A model generated the notes under the pieces. It did no database searches and was not told the DNA's origin. It saw only the letters and a program-made list of their open reading frames with translations. A stretch of 64,000 nucleotides of DNA from NCBI RefSeq assembly GCF_001458255.1, contig NZ_CYSB01000036.1, positions 1 through 64,000 on the forward strand. Direction: 5' to 3'. Source of the stretch: Thalassovita autumnalis (GTDB lineage Bacteria > Pseudomonadota > Alphaproteobacteria > Rhodobacterales > Rhodobacteraceae). Shown one piece after another: positions 1-7,623 of the stretch. Both the position numbers and the translations under genes were made by a program. Within the stretch, counting starts at the first letter, position 1. Every line of letters starts with the position of its first letter.

Positions 1-60
1 CCATGGAACTGGCGCCCCGAAAAAGCCTGAAACCGCCCCGATACCGGACGGATACCCTTT

Positions 61-274
61 GCGGTGAAGACAATGAGATTGTTGTCCGCCATTGGTCCGA
101 GGACAATGGTCGAATGCTGAGCTGTGCTGTCCTGAAGGCATCTCTCAGGGCATCTACTACAAATGGTCGAAGGACTTCATAGACTGTCGAGGTGAATGCC
201 ATCGGTTCGAAAGAGCCGAGACAGAGGAAACGCCGACTGGCTGGTGATAGGGCCCGTGAGGCCACAACCGATGA
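61..274 (+). pseudogene. Remnant of an IS3-type orfA, interrupted by the IS at 272
   Basis: Pieces of an IS3-family helix-turn-helix protein can be read in different frames. A stretch reading AELCCPEGISQGIYYKWSKD lies at about 110-174, and KRRLAGDRAREATTD at 228-272 in another frame. Family members read ELCRxEGISxGxYYKWSKDFLEAGKRRLAGDTARAATTDEVK, so roughly 45 extra bases and a frameshift separate the two blocks. The reading stops exactly where the left inverted repeat of the next element begins, which suggests the IS jumped into this gene. No convincing continuation is visible after the right end at 1578. Recognition comes from remembered family motifs, not a search. Confidence 0.55.
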
Positions 275-283
275 CCCAGCCCC
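272..283 (+). repeat. Left terminal inverted repeat of the IS
   Basis: TGACCCAGCCCC is the perfect complement of 1567-1578. It is the orfB-side end of the element. Confidence 0.8.
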
Positions 284-333
284 TTGATCCGGTCCGTTTA
301 GATGGAGAATCCGTCCCTGTTTCTTTCTCGTGA

Positions 334-1250
334 TTAGGTTGCGGTCAAGGCCTGCTGAGCGGAGCCATTGCGTAGCTCAACCGAAGCAGGCCGGGTGGCG
401 CGGTTGAGATTGACGTAAACGGCTGGGGACAGTCCGCCAAGCGAAGTGTGTGGTCTTTGGGTATTGTAATCAATTCTCCAGTTTTCAATGATCTTTCTGG
501 CTTCAGCGAGATTGCCGAAGATGTGTTCATTCAGGCATGGTCTCGCAGCCTGCCCTTGAAGCTTTCGACGAATGCATTTTGCATAGGTTTTCCGGGCGCG
601 ATGTAATGCCAGTTCACGCCAGTGTCCTGGCACCATCTTAGAACAGCGTGCGATGTCATCTCCGTTCCATTATCAGAGACAACCATATCGGGCTGACCGC
701 GCCGACGGATCAGCTCATCCAACTCTCGGGTCAGTCGCATCCCAGACAAAGAACGATCCACAACCGTTGCCAGTGCTTCTCGCGTGCAGTCATCCGCGAT
801 ACACGGCACACGGAATCTCTGGCTGTCTTAAAATGCATCAGACACAAAGTCCAACGACCACCGCTGATTGGCACGATCCGGCGGCAAAATGGGCCTGCGC
901 GTGCCTAAAGCTCGTTTTCTCGAAAGTCTGCGGCGCACGGCCAAACCCTCTTCACGATATAAGTGCAAGAGCTTCTTGTGACTCACTTCAAAGCCCTCTC
1001 TGGCAAGCAGGATTCCCAAACGACGATATCCAAACCGACGCCGTTCATTCGCCAGTTCACGCAGCCGCTTTCGCAGAGCGCCATCGCCTTGTCCCTGCAT
1101 TTGGTACTAAAAGACAGACCTATGCAGGTCAGCCAATTCACACGCCCGATGCTCTGACAGGCCATGCTGATCCATCACATCACGCTCGGCTCGTCGCTTC
1201 ACGTCAGGCGTCAGTAGCGTCGCAGGCGCTCACTCGGACCAGTGGCTTTC
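334..1250 (-). pseudogene. IS3-family transposase orfB, broken
   Basis: The DDE integrase of the IS3 element can be followed over its whole length but is not translatable. From the 5' end it reads LLTPDVKRRAERDVM and then GLSEHRACELADLH, followed by an in-frame TAG (1107-1109). The part RRFGYRRLGILLAREG to WSLDFVSDAF follows, then an in-frame TAA (828-830), then the block with [11 protein letters not shown] and [12 protein letters not shown] frameshift of about one base near 535 follows, before the end NEHIFGNLAEARKIIENW to RPHTSLGGLSP. All three catalytic acids can be seen: D in SLDF, D in SDNG, E in VESF. Two stops and one frameshift mark it as dead. Confidence 0.85.
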
Positions 1251-1514
1251 GATCTGCTCCATTGTGGCAAGATCCTTAAGCGCGGCGTTATCCAGCATTG
1301 CATCTGCAAGTATGCGTTTCAGCTTGTTGTTCTCGTTTTCAAGAGCACGAAGCTTCTTGGCATCCGACACATTCATGCCGCCAAACTTTGCTTGGTATTT
1401 ATAGAAGGTCGCATCACTGATGCCGTTGCGGCGACACAACTCCTGCGCCTTCACACCAGCTTCATACTCTTTGATCATTCCGATGATCTGTTCGTCTGAA
1501 AATCTACGTTTCAT
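1230..1514 (-). CDS. IS3-family transposase orfA
   Basis: This small protein of about 94 residues carries the orfA helix-turn-helix (MKRRFSDEQIIGMIKEYEAG, then CRRNGISDATFYKYQAKFGG) followed by a leucine-zipper-like stretch (KKLRALENENNKLKRILADA). Such proteins bind the IS ends and are joined to orfB by a -1 frameshift near their 3' end. The start chosen is the ATG before KRRFSDEQ, because that is where the family begins; 11 extra codons are open upstream. The frame is intact although orfB downstream is broken. Confidence 0.85.
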   Translation of the reverse strand: MKRRFSDEQIIGMIKEYEAGVKAQELCRRNGISDATFYKYQAKFGGMNVSDAKKLRALENENNKLKRILADAMLDNAALKDLATMEQIESHWSE

Positions 1515-1566
1515 GCTCCATCCTTCAATTGGACGAATTACTAACACCCCAATGGCCCGATTTCAG

Positions 1567-1578
1567 GGGGCTGGGTCA
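1567..1578 (+). repeat. Right terminal inverted repeat of the IS
   Basis: GGGGCTGGGTCA is the exact complement of 272-283. It is the orfA-side end. The 104 bases from 1579 to the stop of the next gene hold nothing recognisable. Confidence 0.8.
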
Positions 1579-1682
1579 GCACCAAAGGTCGATCTCAGCC
1601 CAAAATAGGCACGGCAATCAATCAGTTCGGGGGAGCGTCTGGTCGTCGCATCGAAATGAGAATAACTGCTTGTTTGTTGGCA

Positions 1683-3227
1683 CTATTTGGGAGATTTCGA
1701 ACACAAACGTTTCAGACGGATAGGATCGGGATGGTGCTGCACCTTGCCGTCAATACGCGCCCACAGGCAAGCAAGCAAAGCGTTGGTGCTGGCTTGCAGG
1801 AACGCCTCAGCCAAAGCGGTTGGGTCGTCGGTGCGCAGTACCTGTTCGCGGGTGGCCTGCCAATGTTCTATCAGAGCCCTGATTTTTTCGCTTGGGACAC
1901 GGTCCGCTTCATCCATTAAGAAGGAGGCAAAGGCGTCGCCTGCTGCGCCGCCTGCGAGGCGCGTCGCCATCATGCGAGCATGAATACCGTTGGTGCCTTC
2001 ATAGATCGCGGTGATGCGGGCATCGCGGTAGGTTTGTTCGATCCGGTATTCCCGCAGGTAGCCATAGCCTCCGAGAACCTGCATTCCCAACTCGGCCGCG
2101 CGCATGCCCGCTTCGGTACAGTAAACCTTTGCCAGAGGTGTCAGAAACTCAACCAAATCGGGGGTGTCGCCCTGTTCCATTTTGACGCAAGCCAGATGCG
2201 CCATGGCCCGCGCGCCAAGGGCGAGGCGGTCGATCTCGTCAAGCATGCGGCGGACATCGGCATGCTTGTCAATCGTGGTCGAAGCACCATCAAGGCCGCG
2301 GCCCTGTACCCGCTCAGCAGCATAGCTCGCGGCGATATCATAGGCGCGCGCAGCATGTGCCACCCCCTGTAGCGCCACGTCTGCTCGGGCGTGGTTCATC
2401 ATTGCGAACATGGCGGCAAGGCCTTGGCCTTCCTCTCCGATCAGCTCCGCCTCGGCATCGTCGAAGGCGAGTTGGCACGTAGGCGACGCGTGAAGGCCCA
2501 TCTTTTCTTCGATCCGCGTTACCGTCACGGCATTGCGGCTGCCGTCACTACGGGTGCAGGGGCAAAGGAACAAGGACAAGCCTTTGACACCATTGTCAGA
2601 GGTGCGCGCCAGAACGAGGTGCAAGATGCGCTTGGACATGTTCTGATCGCCACCCGAGATGAAAATCTTCTCGCCCGAAATCGCCCACCCTTCCGCGTGC
2701 TCTTCTGCGCGGCACCGGATGCGCGCAAGGTCGGACCCGGCGCCCGGTTCTGTGAGACACATGGTGGGCAGCATGTCACCCGATGCCAGCCGGGGCATGA
2801 TCCGCGCGCGCTGTTCTTCGTTACCGAAATGCCTGAGCACCCGCACCGCGCCTGGAACAAGGCCCGTGACCATCTGCAACGCGTGGTTGGCGCCTGAGAA
2901 AACTTCGGAGGTGACGGCGAGCATGAGCGCGCTCATACCCTGTCCGCCGTATTCTTCGGGCACTGTGAGGGCAGGCCATCCCTGCTCAGCATAGGCGGCG
3001 TAGCAAGGGGCGAAGCCGTCGGGCATCTTCACGCGTCCGCCTTCAAGACGGCAGCCCTGAACGTCGCCCACTTCGTCGAGCGGGGCGATCTCGCCTTCTG
3101 CAAAGGCGGCGAAATGCGCGCCGACCTCACGTGTCAGTTCGGCGTCATAATCGGGCAGCTTACTGGCTTCAGCCACATGGGCGAGTGTAAAGAGGATGTC
3201 GTCTAGAGGGGCGGCAAAAGGCTTCAT
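1683..3227 (-). CDS. Acyl-CoA dehydrogenase, C-terminus lost
   Basis: This is an FAD-dependent acyl-CoA dehydrogenase of the longer DmdC/FadE type with an extra C-terminal domain. Visible family blocks are WPALTVPEEYGGQGM (about 75-90), CLTEPGAGSDLARIRC (about 157-172), the FAD-domain stretch from GEKIFISGG to EKMGLHASPTCQLAF, and LGGYGYLREYRIEQTYRDARITAIYEGTNGI, which carries the catalytic Glu in YEGTNG. Relatives are about 580-600 residues; this one has 514 and drifts into the unusual tail DGKVQHHPDPIRLKRLCSKS before the stop, right beside the IS debris. I infer that the last 50-80 residues were lost. It is the last gene of the minus-strand operon, and its ATG overlaps the upstream stop by one base. 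It may oxidise an arylpropionyl-CoA or may be non-functional. Confidence 0.8.
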   Translation of the reverse strand: MKPFAAPLDDILFTLAHVAEASKLPDYDAELTREVGAHFAAFAEGEIAPLDEVGDVQGCRLEGGRVKMPDGFAPCYAAYAEQGWPALTVPEEYGGQGMSALMLAVTSEVFSGANHALQMVTGLVPGAVRVLRHFGNEEQRARIMPRLASGDMLPTMCLTEPGAGSDLARIRCRAEEHAEGWAISGEKIFISGGDQNMSKRILHLVLARTSDNGVKGLSLFLCPCTRSDGSRNAVTVTRIEEKMGLHASPTCQLAFDDAEAELIGEEGQGLAAMFAMMNHARADVALQGVAHAARAYDIAASYAAERVQGRGLDGASTTIDKHADVRRMLDEIDRLALGARAMAHLACVKMEQGDTPDLVEFLTPLAKVYCTEAGMRAAELGMQVLGGYGYLREYRIEQTYRDARITAIYEGTNGIHARMMATRLAGGAAGDAFASFLMDEADRVPSEKIRALIEHWQATREQVLRTDDPTALAEAFLQASTNALLACLWARIDGKVQHHPDPIRLKRLCSKSPK

Positions 3228-3700
3228 CAGAGCACCTTGAAGTAAGTGATTTCAACGCTTGAGGCGCGGCGGACGCCTGCGCAAACGAAGATCATGTGGT
3301 TGACCCAGCGGTAGCCTGCGTCGCCTGTTTCAAGTCGCGCAGCGGTCCGCATATAGTATTGCGAAGGCGGCACATCTTCCCCGTTCGCAAGTCGCTCCAT
3401 CGCTTCGGTTGGGCCATGTCGGGTGCCGACATTGACGACCTCAATGATCGCTCCATCCGTTGTTTTGATTGCATAGCGCGTGTCGAGTTGAGCGGTTCCA
3501 TCTGGAAAAACGGTCTGCCAGTCCGCGCCAAGGTTCAACACTTCGCCCTCGATTTCAGGGCCAAGTGCCGCCCCTCCGACGATTGGGATAATGCGTCGCT
3601 GGCCAGCACGTCCAACGCCCATCTCGATAGGCTCCCCCAGATCGACGCGAAGCGTGAAGCTGCGCTCAAGTCTGGGGGTGGGTATACCTCGAAGCGTCAT
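3227..3700 (-). CDS. DUF3237 family protein
   Basis: A 157-residue protein matching the DUF3237 pattern: LERSFTLRVDLGEPIEMG, GRAGQRRIIPIVGG, GEVLNLGADWQTVFPDGTAQ, LDTRYAIKTTDGAIIEVVN and a closing stretch with YRWVNHMIFVCAG. The fold is a small beta-barrel of unknown reaction; members are often encoded beside aromatic-acid catabolic genes. The start is the ATG at 3700, giving a 4-base ATGA overlap with the amidohydrolase. The open frame runs 38 codons further upstream, inside that gene, without family similarity. Translational coupling suggests it acts in the same pathway, perhaps on the amidohydrolase product or on a CoA ester. Confidence 0.8.
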   Translation of the reverse strand: MTLRGIPTPRLERSFTLRVDLGEPIEMGVGRAGQRRIIPIVGGAALGPEIEGEVLNLGADWQTVFPDGTAQLDTRYAIKTTDGAIIEVVNVGTRHGPTEAMERLANGEDVPPSQYYMRTAARLETGDAGYRWVNHMIFVCAGVRRASSVEITYFKVL

Positions 3701-4569
3701 TCCAGCCCCAGCAAACGCGCGGCGTTGCCCTTGATGATATCTTCGCGCAGGTGGTCTTTGATCGCGATCTTCTCGAAATCCGAGAGCCAGCGCTCTGGTG
3801 TGATCATCGGCCAATCAGACCCAAACAGAACTTTCTTCTTCAGGATCGAGTTGCAGTATTTCACCAAAATCTCGGGGAAGTATTTCGGCGACCAACCTGA
3901 AAGGTCGATGTAAACATTCGGCTTGTGCTGGGCCACCGCGAGCGCCTCTTCCTGCCAGGGGAAGGATGGGTGCGCGAGGATGATCTTGAGTTCAGGGAAG
4001 TCCACAGCAACGTCATCCATATACATCGGATTTGAATACTTCAGGCGCATCCCATTGCCGCCGGGCATTCCGCTTCCCACGCCAGTTTGCCCAGTATGGA
4101 AAAGCGCGATCCCACCTTCTTCGGCGATCGCCTCATAGAAGGGGTAGGCCATGCGATCGTTGGCGAAGAAACCTTGCATGGTTGGGTGAAACTTGAACCC
4201 CTTCACCCCGTAGTCGCGCATCAGTCGCTTGGCTTCACGCACGGCCATCTTGCCTTTCCACGGGTCGATGCTGGCAAACTGGATTAGCACGTCGCTGTTC
4301 TCTGAAACAGCTTCATAGACTTCGTCGTTGTTGTAGCGGCGGTAGCCCGTTTCGCGCTCGGCATCGACGGGGAAGATCACCGCCGCGATGTTCTGCTCAC
4401 GATAATGCGCGGCGGTCTGGTGGATGGTTGGCGGGTGGCTCCAAGGCGCGCCGAAATAGCTGGCCATTGTTGACTGCAGATCGTCATAGCCATCATCCGC
4501 GTGGCAGCCGCACGGTTCTTCGGCGTGGGTGTGGATGTCGATGGCGCGGACTTTGGAAATGTCTACCAT
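3697..4569 (-). CDS. Amidohydrolase-2 family hydrolase, CouO-like
   Basis: A 290-residue TIM-barrel metal hydrolase of the amidohydrolase-2 (ACMSD-like) group. The metal motif HxH is at residues 13-15 (AIDIHTH), further ligands are likely in ALFHTGQ and ILAHPSFPW, and the metal/catalytic Asp is D252 in FGSDWPM. In Rhodococcus jostii, CouO is an amidohydrolase-superfamily enzyme that cleaves 4-hydroxyphenyl-beta-ketoacyl-CoA in hydroxycinnamate breakdown and needs an Asp metal ligand near position 257. The same partners are present here (CoA ligase, hydratase, SDR, MarR), so a similar role is plausible. The assignment is by context; other activities such as decarboxylation or lactone hydrolysis cannot be excluded. 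AGGAG lies just before its ATG. Confidence 0.75.
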   Translation of the reverse strand: MVDISKVRAIDIHTHAEEPCGCHADDGYDDLQSTMASYFGAPWSHPPTIHQTAAHYREQNIAAVIFPVDAERETGYRRYNNDEVYEAVSENSDVLIQFASIDPWKGKMAVREAKRLMRDYGVKGFKFHPTMQGFFANDRMAYPFYEAIAEEGGIALFHTGQTGVGSGMPGGNGMRLKYSNPMYMDDVAVDFPELKIILAHPSFPWQEEALAVAQHKPNVYIDLSGWSPKYFPEILVKYCNSILKKKVLFGSDWPMITPERWLSDFEKIAIKDHLREDIIKGNAARLLGLE

Positions 4570-4578
4570 GGGTTTCTC

Positions 4579-6387
4579 CTAAAGAGTTGCGACGGCCGGA
4601 TCGGCGTCAGCATAAAGGCGTTTGAGAAGACCCGCGCGGCGGGTCAGAACCTTGCGGAAGTTAAGATTGCCTTTGGCTGTCATTTCGCCGTCGGGCATCG
4701 ACGCAGGCTCGCTCAGGACAATTGCACGGGCGACGCGGGTTGAACTGCTGGCACCTGTCGCTGCATGGGCCGCCAGGCGACGGTGAATTTCTCCAAGCAG
4801 CAGTGGGCAAAGGTAAGCGCCTGCATCATCTTCGAGCTCGAAGCCTTCGGCCTCCAGCTCGCCCAGGTTCGGAAAGATCATCGCACCGATCTCGCCTTTA
4901 TCTGCACCCGTAATCACAAGATCAGCCGCCAACGGCGCGAGAGCCGCCAGCATGTCGATGCGTAGCTGTGCGGCGCGCACCCAAGTGCCCGTGAGCAGCT
5001 TGAAATCCTCCGAAATACGTCCGTCGAACTTCATGCCCTTGTTGATGTCGCCGGGATCGACAAAGCGCATTGCGTCGCCGGTGATGAAGAAACCGTCCTC
5101 ATCAAAAGCCTCGGCTGTCTTCTCAGGCGCCTCAAAGTAGCCCGGCATGAGGTTCGGTCCCTTGACGCGCACTTCGCAGCGCATCTCACCGTCGGGGATC
5201 AGCTTGGCCGTGACACCATTGAGCGGCACGCCTACCACGCCTGAGTTTTCTGTAGGCTCGTGTTGCAACATCATCGCGGGTGCGGTTTCGGTTAGCCCCC
5301 ATGACGAGGTGATAAGAGGTACTTCGCCTTTCGTCTCCATCGCCATCTGCTCAAAGCCTTGCCAGATCTCCTGTGGGAGGGAAGCGCCTGCATAGAAGAT
5401 CATGTCGAGGTCTTCAAAAAAGCGCTGGCGCAGGCCCGCATCTTCGCGCAGCGCGTTTAGCAGCATGGAGAAGCCGACGGGCACGTTGAAGCACAGGGTG
5501 CCCGTCACCAGCGACAGATTTTCGACCGTGCGCTCGAAGAGATTTTTGACGGGTTTTCCATCGTCGATGTAAAGGCTACCGCCATTGGCCAGCATCATGT
5601 TGAAGTTATGCGAGCCGCCAAAGACATGGTTCCACGGCAGCCAATCAACGATCCGCGGCGCACGCGTGCGTAGGAACGGCATGGCATCGGCCAGCTGCAC
5701 CTGATTGGCGCACATCATGCGCTGTGTTGTCATCACGGCCTTGGGGCTTGAGGTTGAGCCCGAGGTCATCAGCAGTTTCACAACGCTGTCAGGGCCGACG
5801 CGCGCGCGCGCTGCGTCCACGTCTGAGCTGTCGCCTTTGAGCAGATCGGCAAAGGGGGTGGTGCGCGCGTCAGGGCGCGTGGCGATCACCTCGATGCCGT
5901 CCAGCGCATCCATTGCGAGCGCTTCGCCATATTGCTTGGCATCGACCACATAGGCCATGCGCGGGCGTACCAGCTCGATGGCGTGACGCAGCCGCCCGTG
6001 GGCCCCGTGGATCAGGGAGTATTGCTCGGCCACTGGCACCGTAGGGATGCCGACATACTGAGCGGCCAGCGCCAGCAAGCCGTGGTCAACCCCGTTGCCT
6101 GACATGATCAGGATCGGCGTGTCAGGCCCCATGCCCCGCCCAAGCAGCGAGGCCGCGATCGCGCGTACCTTTTCAAGTGTCTCCGCATAGTTCTCTTCGC
6201 GCCATCCGGCCCCGTGGCGTTCGGCAATAAAGGTGCGGTCTGGTGCGTCTTCTGCCCAGCGGTGCAGCCAGTCGCCCGTGGTGTCGACCACTTCGCTGAG
6301 CGGCTCGGCAGAGCGCAAAAGGATGGAACCATCCGCGCGGTCTTCGCGCACTACGGCGTGCGGTTTGAAGTTTGTCGTGCGTTTCAT
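4579..6387 (-). CDS. Feruloyl-CoA synthetase-like AMP-forming ligase
   Basis: A 602-residue acyl-adenylate-forming enzyme. The ATP loop MTSGSTSSPKAV is at about 206-217, SSWGLTETAP and FFITGDAMRF follow, and the catalytic Lys is in MTAKGNLNFRKVL near the C-terminus. The opening (HAVVREDRADGSILLRSAEP to DRTFIAERHG) and GSTSSPKAVMTTQRMMCANQ are typical of the feruloyl-CoA synthetase branch rather than fatty-acid ligases. It should activate a hydroxycinnamate-type acid to its CoA ester in the cytoplasm. Its ATG overlaps the MarR stop by 4 bases, and the amidohydrolase starts 9 bases after its stop, so it lies in the middle of the operon. Confidence 0.88.
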   Translation of the reverse strand: MKRTTNFKPHAVVREDRADGSILLRSAEPLSEVVDTTGDWLHRWAEDAPDRTFIAERHGAGWREENYAETLEKVRAIAASLLGRGMGPDTPILIMSGNGVDHGLLALAAQYVGIPTVPVAEQYSLIHGAHGRLRHAIELVRPRMAYVVDAKQYGEALAMDALDGIEVIATRPDARTTPFADLLKGDSSDVDAARARVGPDSVVKLLMTSGSTSSPKAVMTTQRMMCANQVQLADAMPFLRTRAPRIVDWLPWNHVFGGSHNFNMMLANGGSLYIDDGKPVKNLFERTVENLSLVTGTLCFNVPVGFSMLLNALREDAGLRQRFFEDLDMIFYAGASLPQEIWQGFEQMAMETKGEVPLITSSWGLTETAPAMMLQHEPTENSGVVGVPLNGVTAKLIPDGEMRCEVRVKGPNLMPGYFEAPEKTAEAFDEDGFFITGDAMRFVDPGDINKGMKFDGRISEDFKLLTGTWVRAAQLRIDMLAALAPLAADLVITGADKGEIGAMIFPNLGELEAEGFELEDDAGAYLCPLLLGEIHRRLAAHAATGASSSTRVARAIVLSEPASMPDGEMTAKGNLNFRKVLTRRAGLLKRLYADADPAVATL

Positions 6388-6845
6388 GTGCCCCTCACTT
6401 TCGAGAGGATGGCAATCATTTCTGAGCGCATTTCATCATCCAGGCCCGCAAACAGCTTGGCCTCATGTGCTTCAACGGCGGCAACGGCCTGCTCGCACAG
6501 GTGGCGCCCTTTGAGGGTCGGGACAAGCGCGTAGGCGCGGCGGTCTGTCGGAACGCGGGTGCGGTTGATCAGCTCGCGCCGCTCCAGTTCGTCGACGATC
6601 ACGACGATATTGGGGCGTTCCACGTCCATCGCCGCCGCCAGCTGCGCCTGGCTGAGGCCAGCGTTTTCGCAGACCAAAACCAAGGCGGTGTAGGTCAGCA
6701 TGCGCAGCTCAAATGGTTTCAGCGTGGCGACCAGGTCAGCCTGCACCACGTTGAAAGCGCGCTTCATGTGGTAGCCGAGAAAACGGCGCAGCGTTTCATC
6801 GCTGACATGGGGAGGCGGGGTTATGTTCTGTTCAGGTTGGCTCAT
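6384..6845 (-). CDS. MarR-family regulator inside the ligase operon
   Basis: A winged-helix regulator of about 153 residues: KPFELRMLTYTALVLVCENA, LSQAQLAAAMDVERPNIVVI, VDELERRELINRTRVPTDRR and the wing. MarR proteins of hydroxycinnamate clusters (CouR, FerR, HcaR) respond to the aryl-CoA ester made by the ligase. This gene sits between the crotonase and the ligase, 4 bases after the crotonase stop and overlapping the ligase start, so it is probably autoregulated. The start chosen is the ATG before SQPEQN; 11 codons lie open upstream inside the crotonase gene. A strong palindrome at 8409-8431, ahead of the first gene of this operon, is the likely operator. Confidence 0.85.
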   Translation of the reverse strand: MSQPEQNITPPPHVSDETLRRFLGYHMKRAFNVVQADLVATLKPFELRMLTYTALVLVCENAGLSQAQLAAAMDVERPNIVVIVDELERRELINRTRVPTDRRAYALVPTLKGRHLCEQAVAAVEAHEAKLFAGLDDEMRSEMIAILSKVRGT

Positions 6846-6849
6846 GAGA

Positions 6850-7614
6850 TCACCGGAACTTAGGCGCGCGCTTTTCAAGGAAGGCGTTTAACCCTTCCTC
6901 GGCATCGGGCGTGGTTTGCGACAGCGCCGCAGCGAGGCTTTCGGTGAAGAGCCCGTCTGACTGCGACATATCGTTGATCCGCGGGATGGCCTGGATCATC
7001 AGATAATTCGAGAGCGGCGCATTGCGCGAAATCTTCCCGGCAAGTTCTTGTGCCAGGGCCATCGCCGTGCCATCGGCAACCGCATAATGGGCCAGTCCCA
7101 GCGCGACCCCATCCTCAGCGCCATACTTGCGCCCTGTCAGCATCATTTCTGTCATACGGTCAGCGCCCAGCAGACGGCCCACATTGGCGGTAGCACCACC
7201 ACCAACAAAGATGCCACGCCGTCCTTCCGGCAGCTGGAAAATGGTCGAGGCTTCAGCGACGCGCACGTGGGTGGCCGAAGCCAGCTCAAGCCCGCCGCCG
7301 ATGACCGCGCCGAACATCGCTGAGACCGTTGCCAACCCACCCAGCCTGATCTGATCCATCAGCTTGTGCCAATTTCTCGAATGGTAAAGGTTTTCCTCGG
7401 CCGAGCGATGGACATGTTCCGCCAGATCAAGGCCCGAGCAGAAATGACCTTCCACACCTGTAAGGATCACCACACGCACCCCTTCGGGCGGGTTGAAGTA
7501 GAACGCCTCCAGCGCGTGCAGCAACTCTTCGCACATTGCGTTGCGTTTGTCGGGCCGGTTCATCGTCAAAGTGGCGATCTGCCCGTCTACCTCGATGTTC
7601 AGAATGTCAGACAT
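6850..7614 (-). CDS. Enoyl-CoA hydratase/isomerase (crotonase) family protein
   Basis: A 254-residue crotonase. The oxyanion-hole blocks are GHFCSGLDLAEHV (about 58-70) and AVIGGGLELASATHVRVAEA (about 103-122), then FQLPEGRRGIFVGGGATANV, and the usual C-terminus EGLNAFLEKRAPKF. At the position where many hydratases have the second catalytic Glu it reads PEGRRGIF, which keeps an acid. It lies after the SDR (9-base gap, GAGGAG before the ATG) and before the MarR gene. A role as hydroxycinnamoyl-CoA hydratase is the simplest reading. Because the cluster has an SDR and an amidohydrolase but no vanillin dehydrogenase, I favour a hydratase over a hydratase-lyase. Confidence 0.88.
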   Translation of the reverse strand: MSDILNIEVDGQIATLTMNRPDKRNAMCEELLHALEAFYFNPPEGVRVVILTGVEGHFCSGLDLAEHVHRSAEENLYHSRNWHKLMDQIRLGGLATVSAMFGAVIGGGLELASATHVRVAEASTIFQLPEGRRGIFVGGGATANVGRLLGADRMTEMMLTGRKYGAEDGVALGLAHYAVADGTAMALAQELAGKISRNAPLSNYLMIQAIPRINDMSQSDGLFTESLAAALSQTTPDAEEGLNAFLEKRAPKFR

Positions 7615-7623
7615 GAAAACTCC

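Larger units (their letters stand above)
272..1578. mobile_element. IS3-family insertion sequence, decayed (1307 bp)
   Basis: The element is bounded by matching terminal inverted repeats, TGACCCAGCCCC at 272-283 and its exact complement at 1567-1578; similarity continues a few bases inward. It encodes orfA (minus strand, intact) and orfB (minus strand, broken), the usual two-frame layout of IS3 elements, and its size fits the family. The bases outside the two ends (ACCGA on the left, GCACC on the right) do not match, so no target duplication remains. That points to rearrangement or decay after insertion. With orfB broken, the copy is unlikely to move on its own. Confidence 0.85.

Noticed and set aside
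653-1279. A 208-codon plus-strand open frame through the IS
   Set aside because: It is the complement of the decayed transposase, whose catalytic motifs read on the minus strand.
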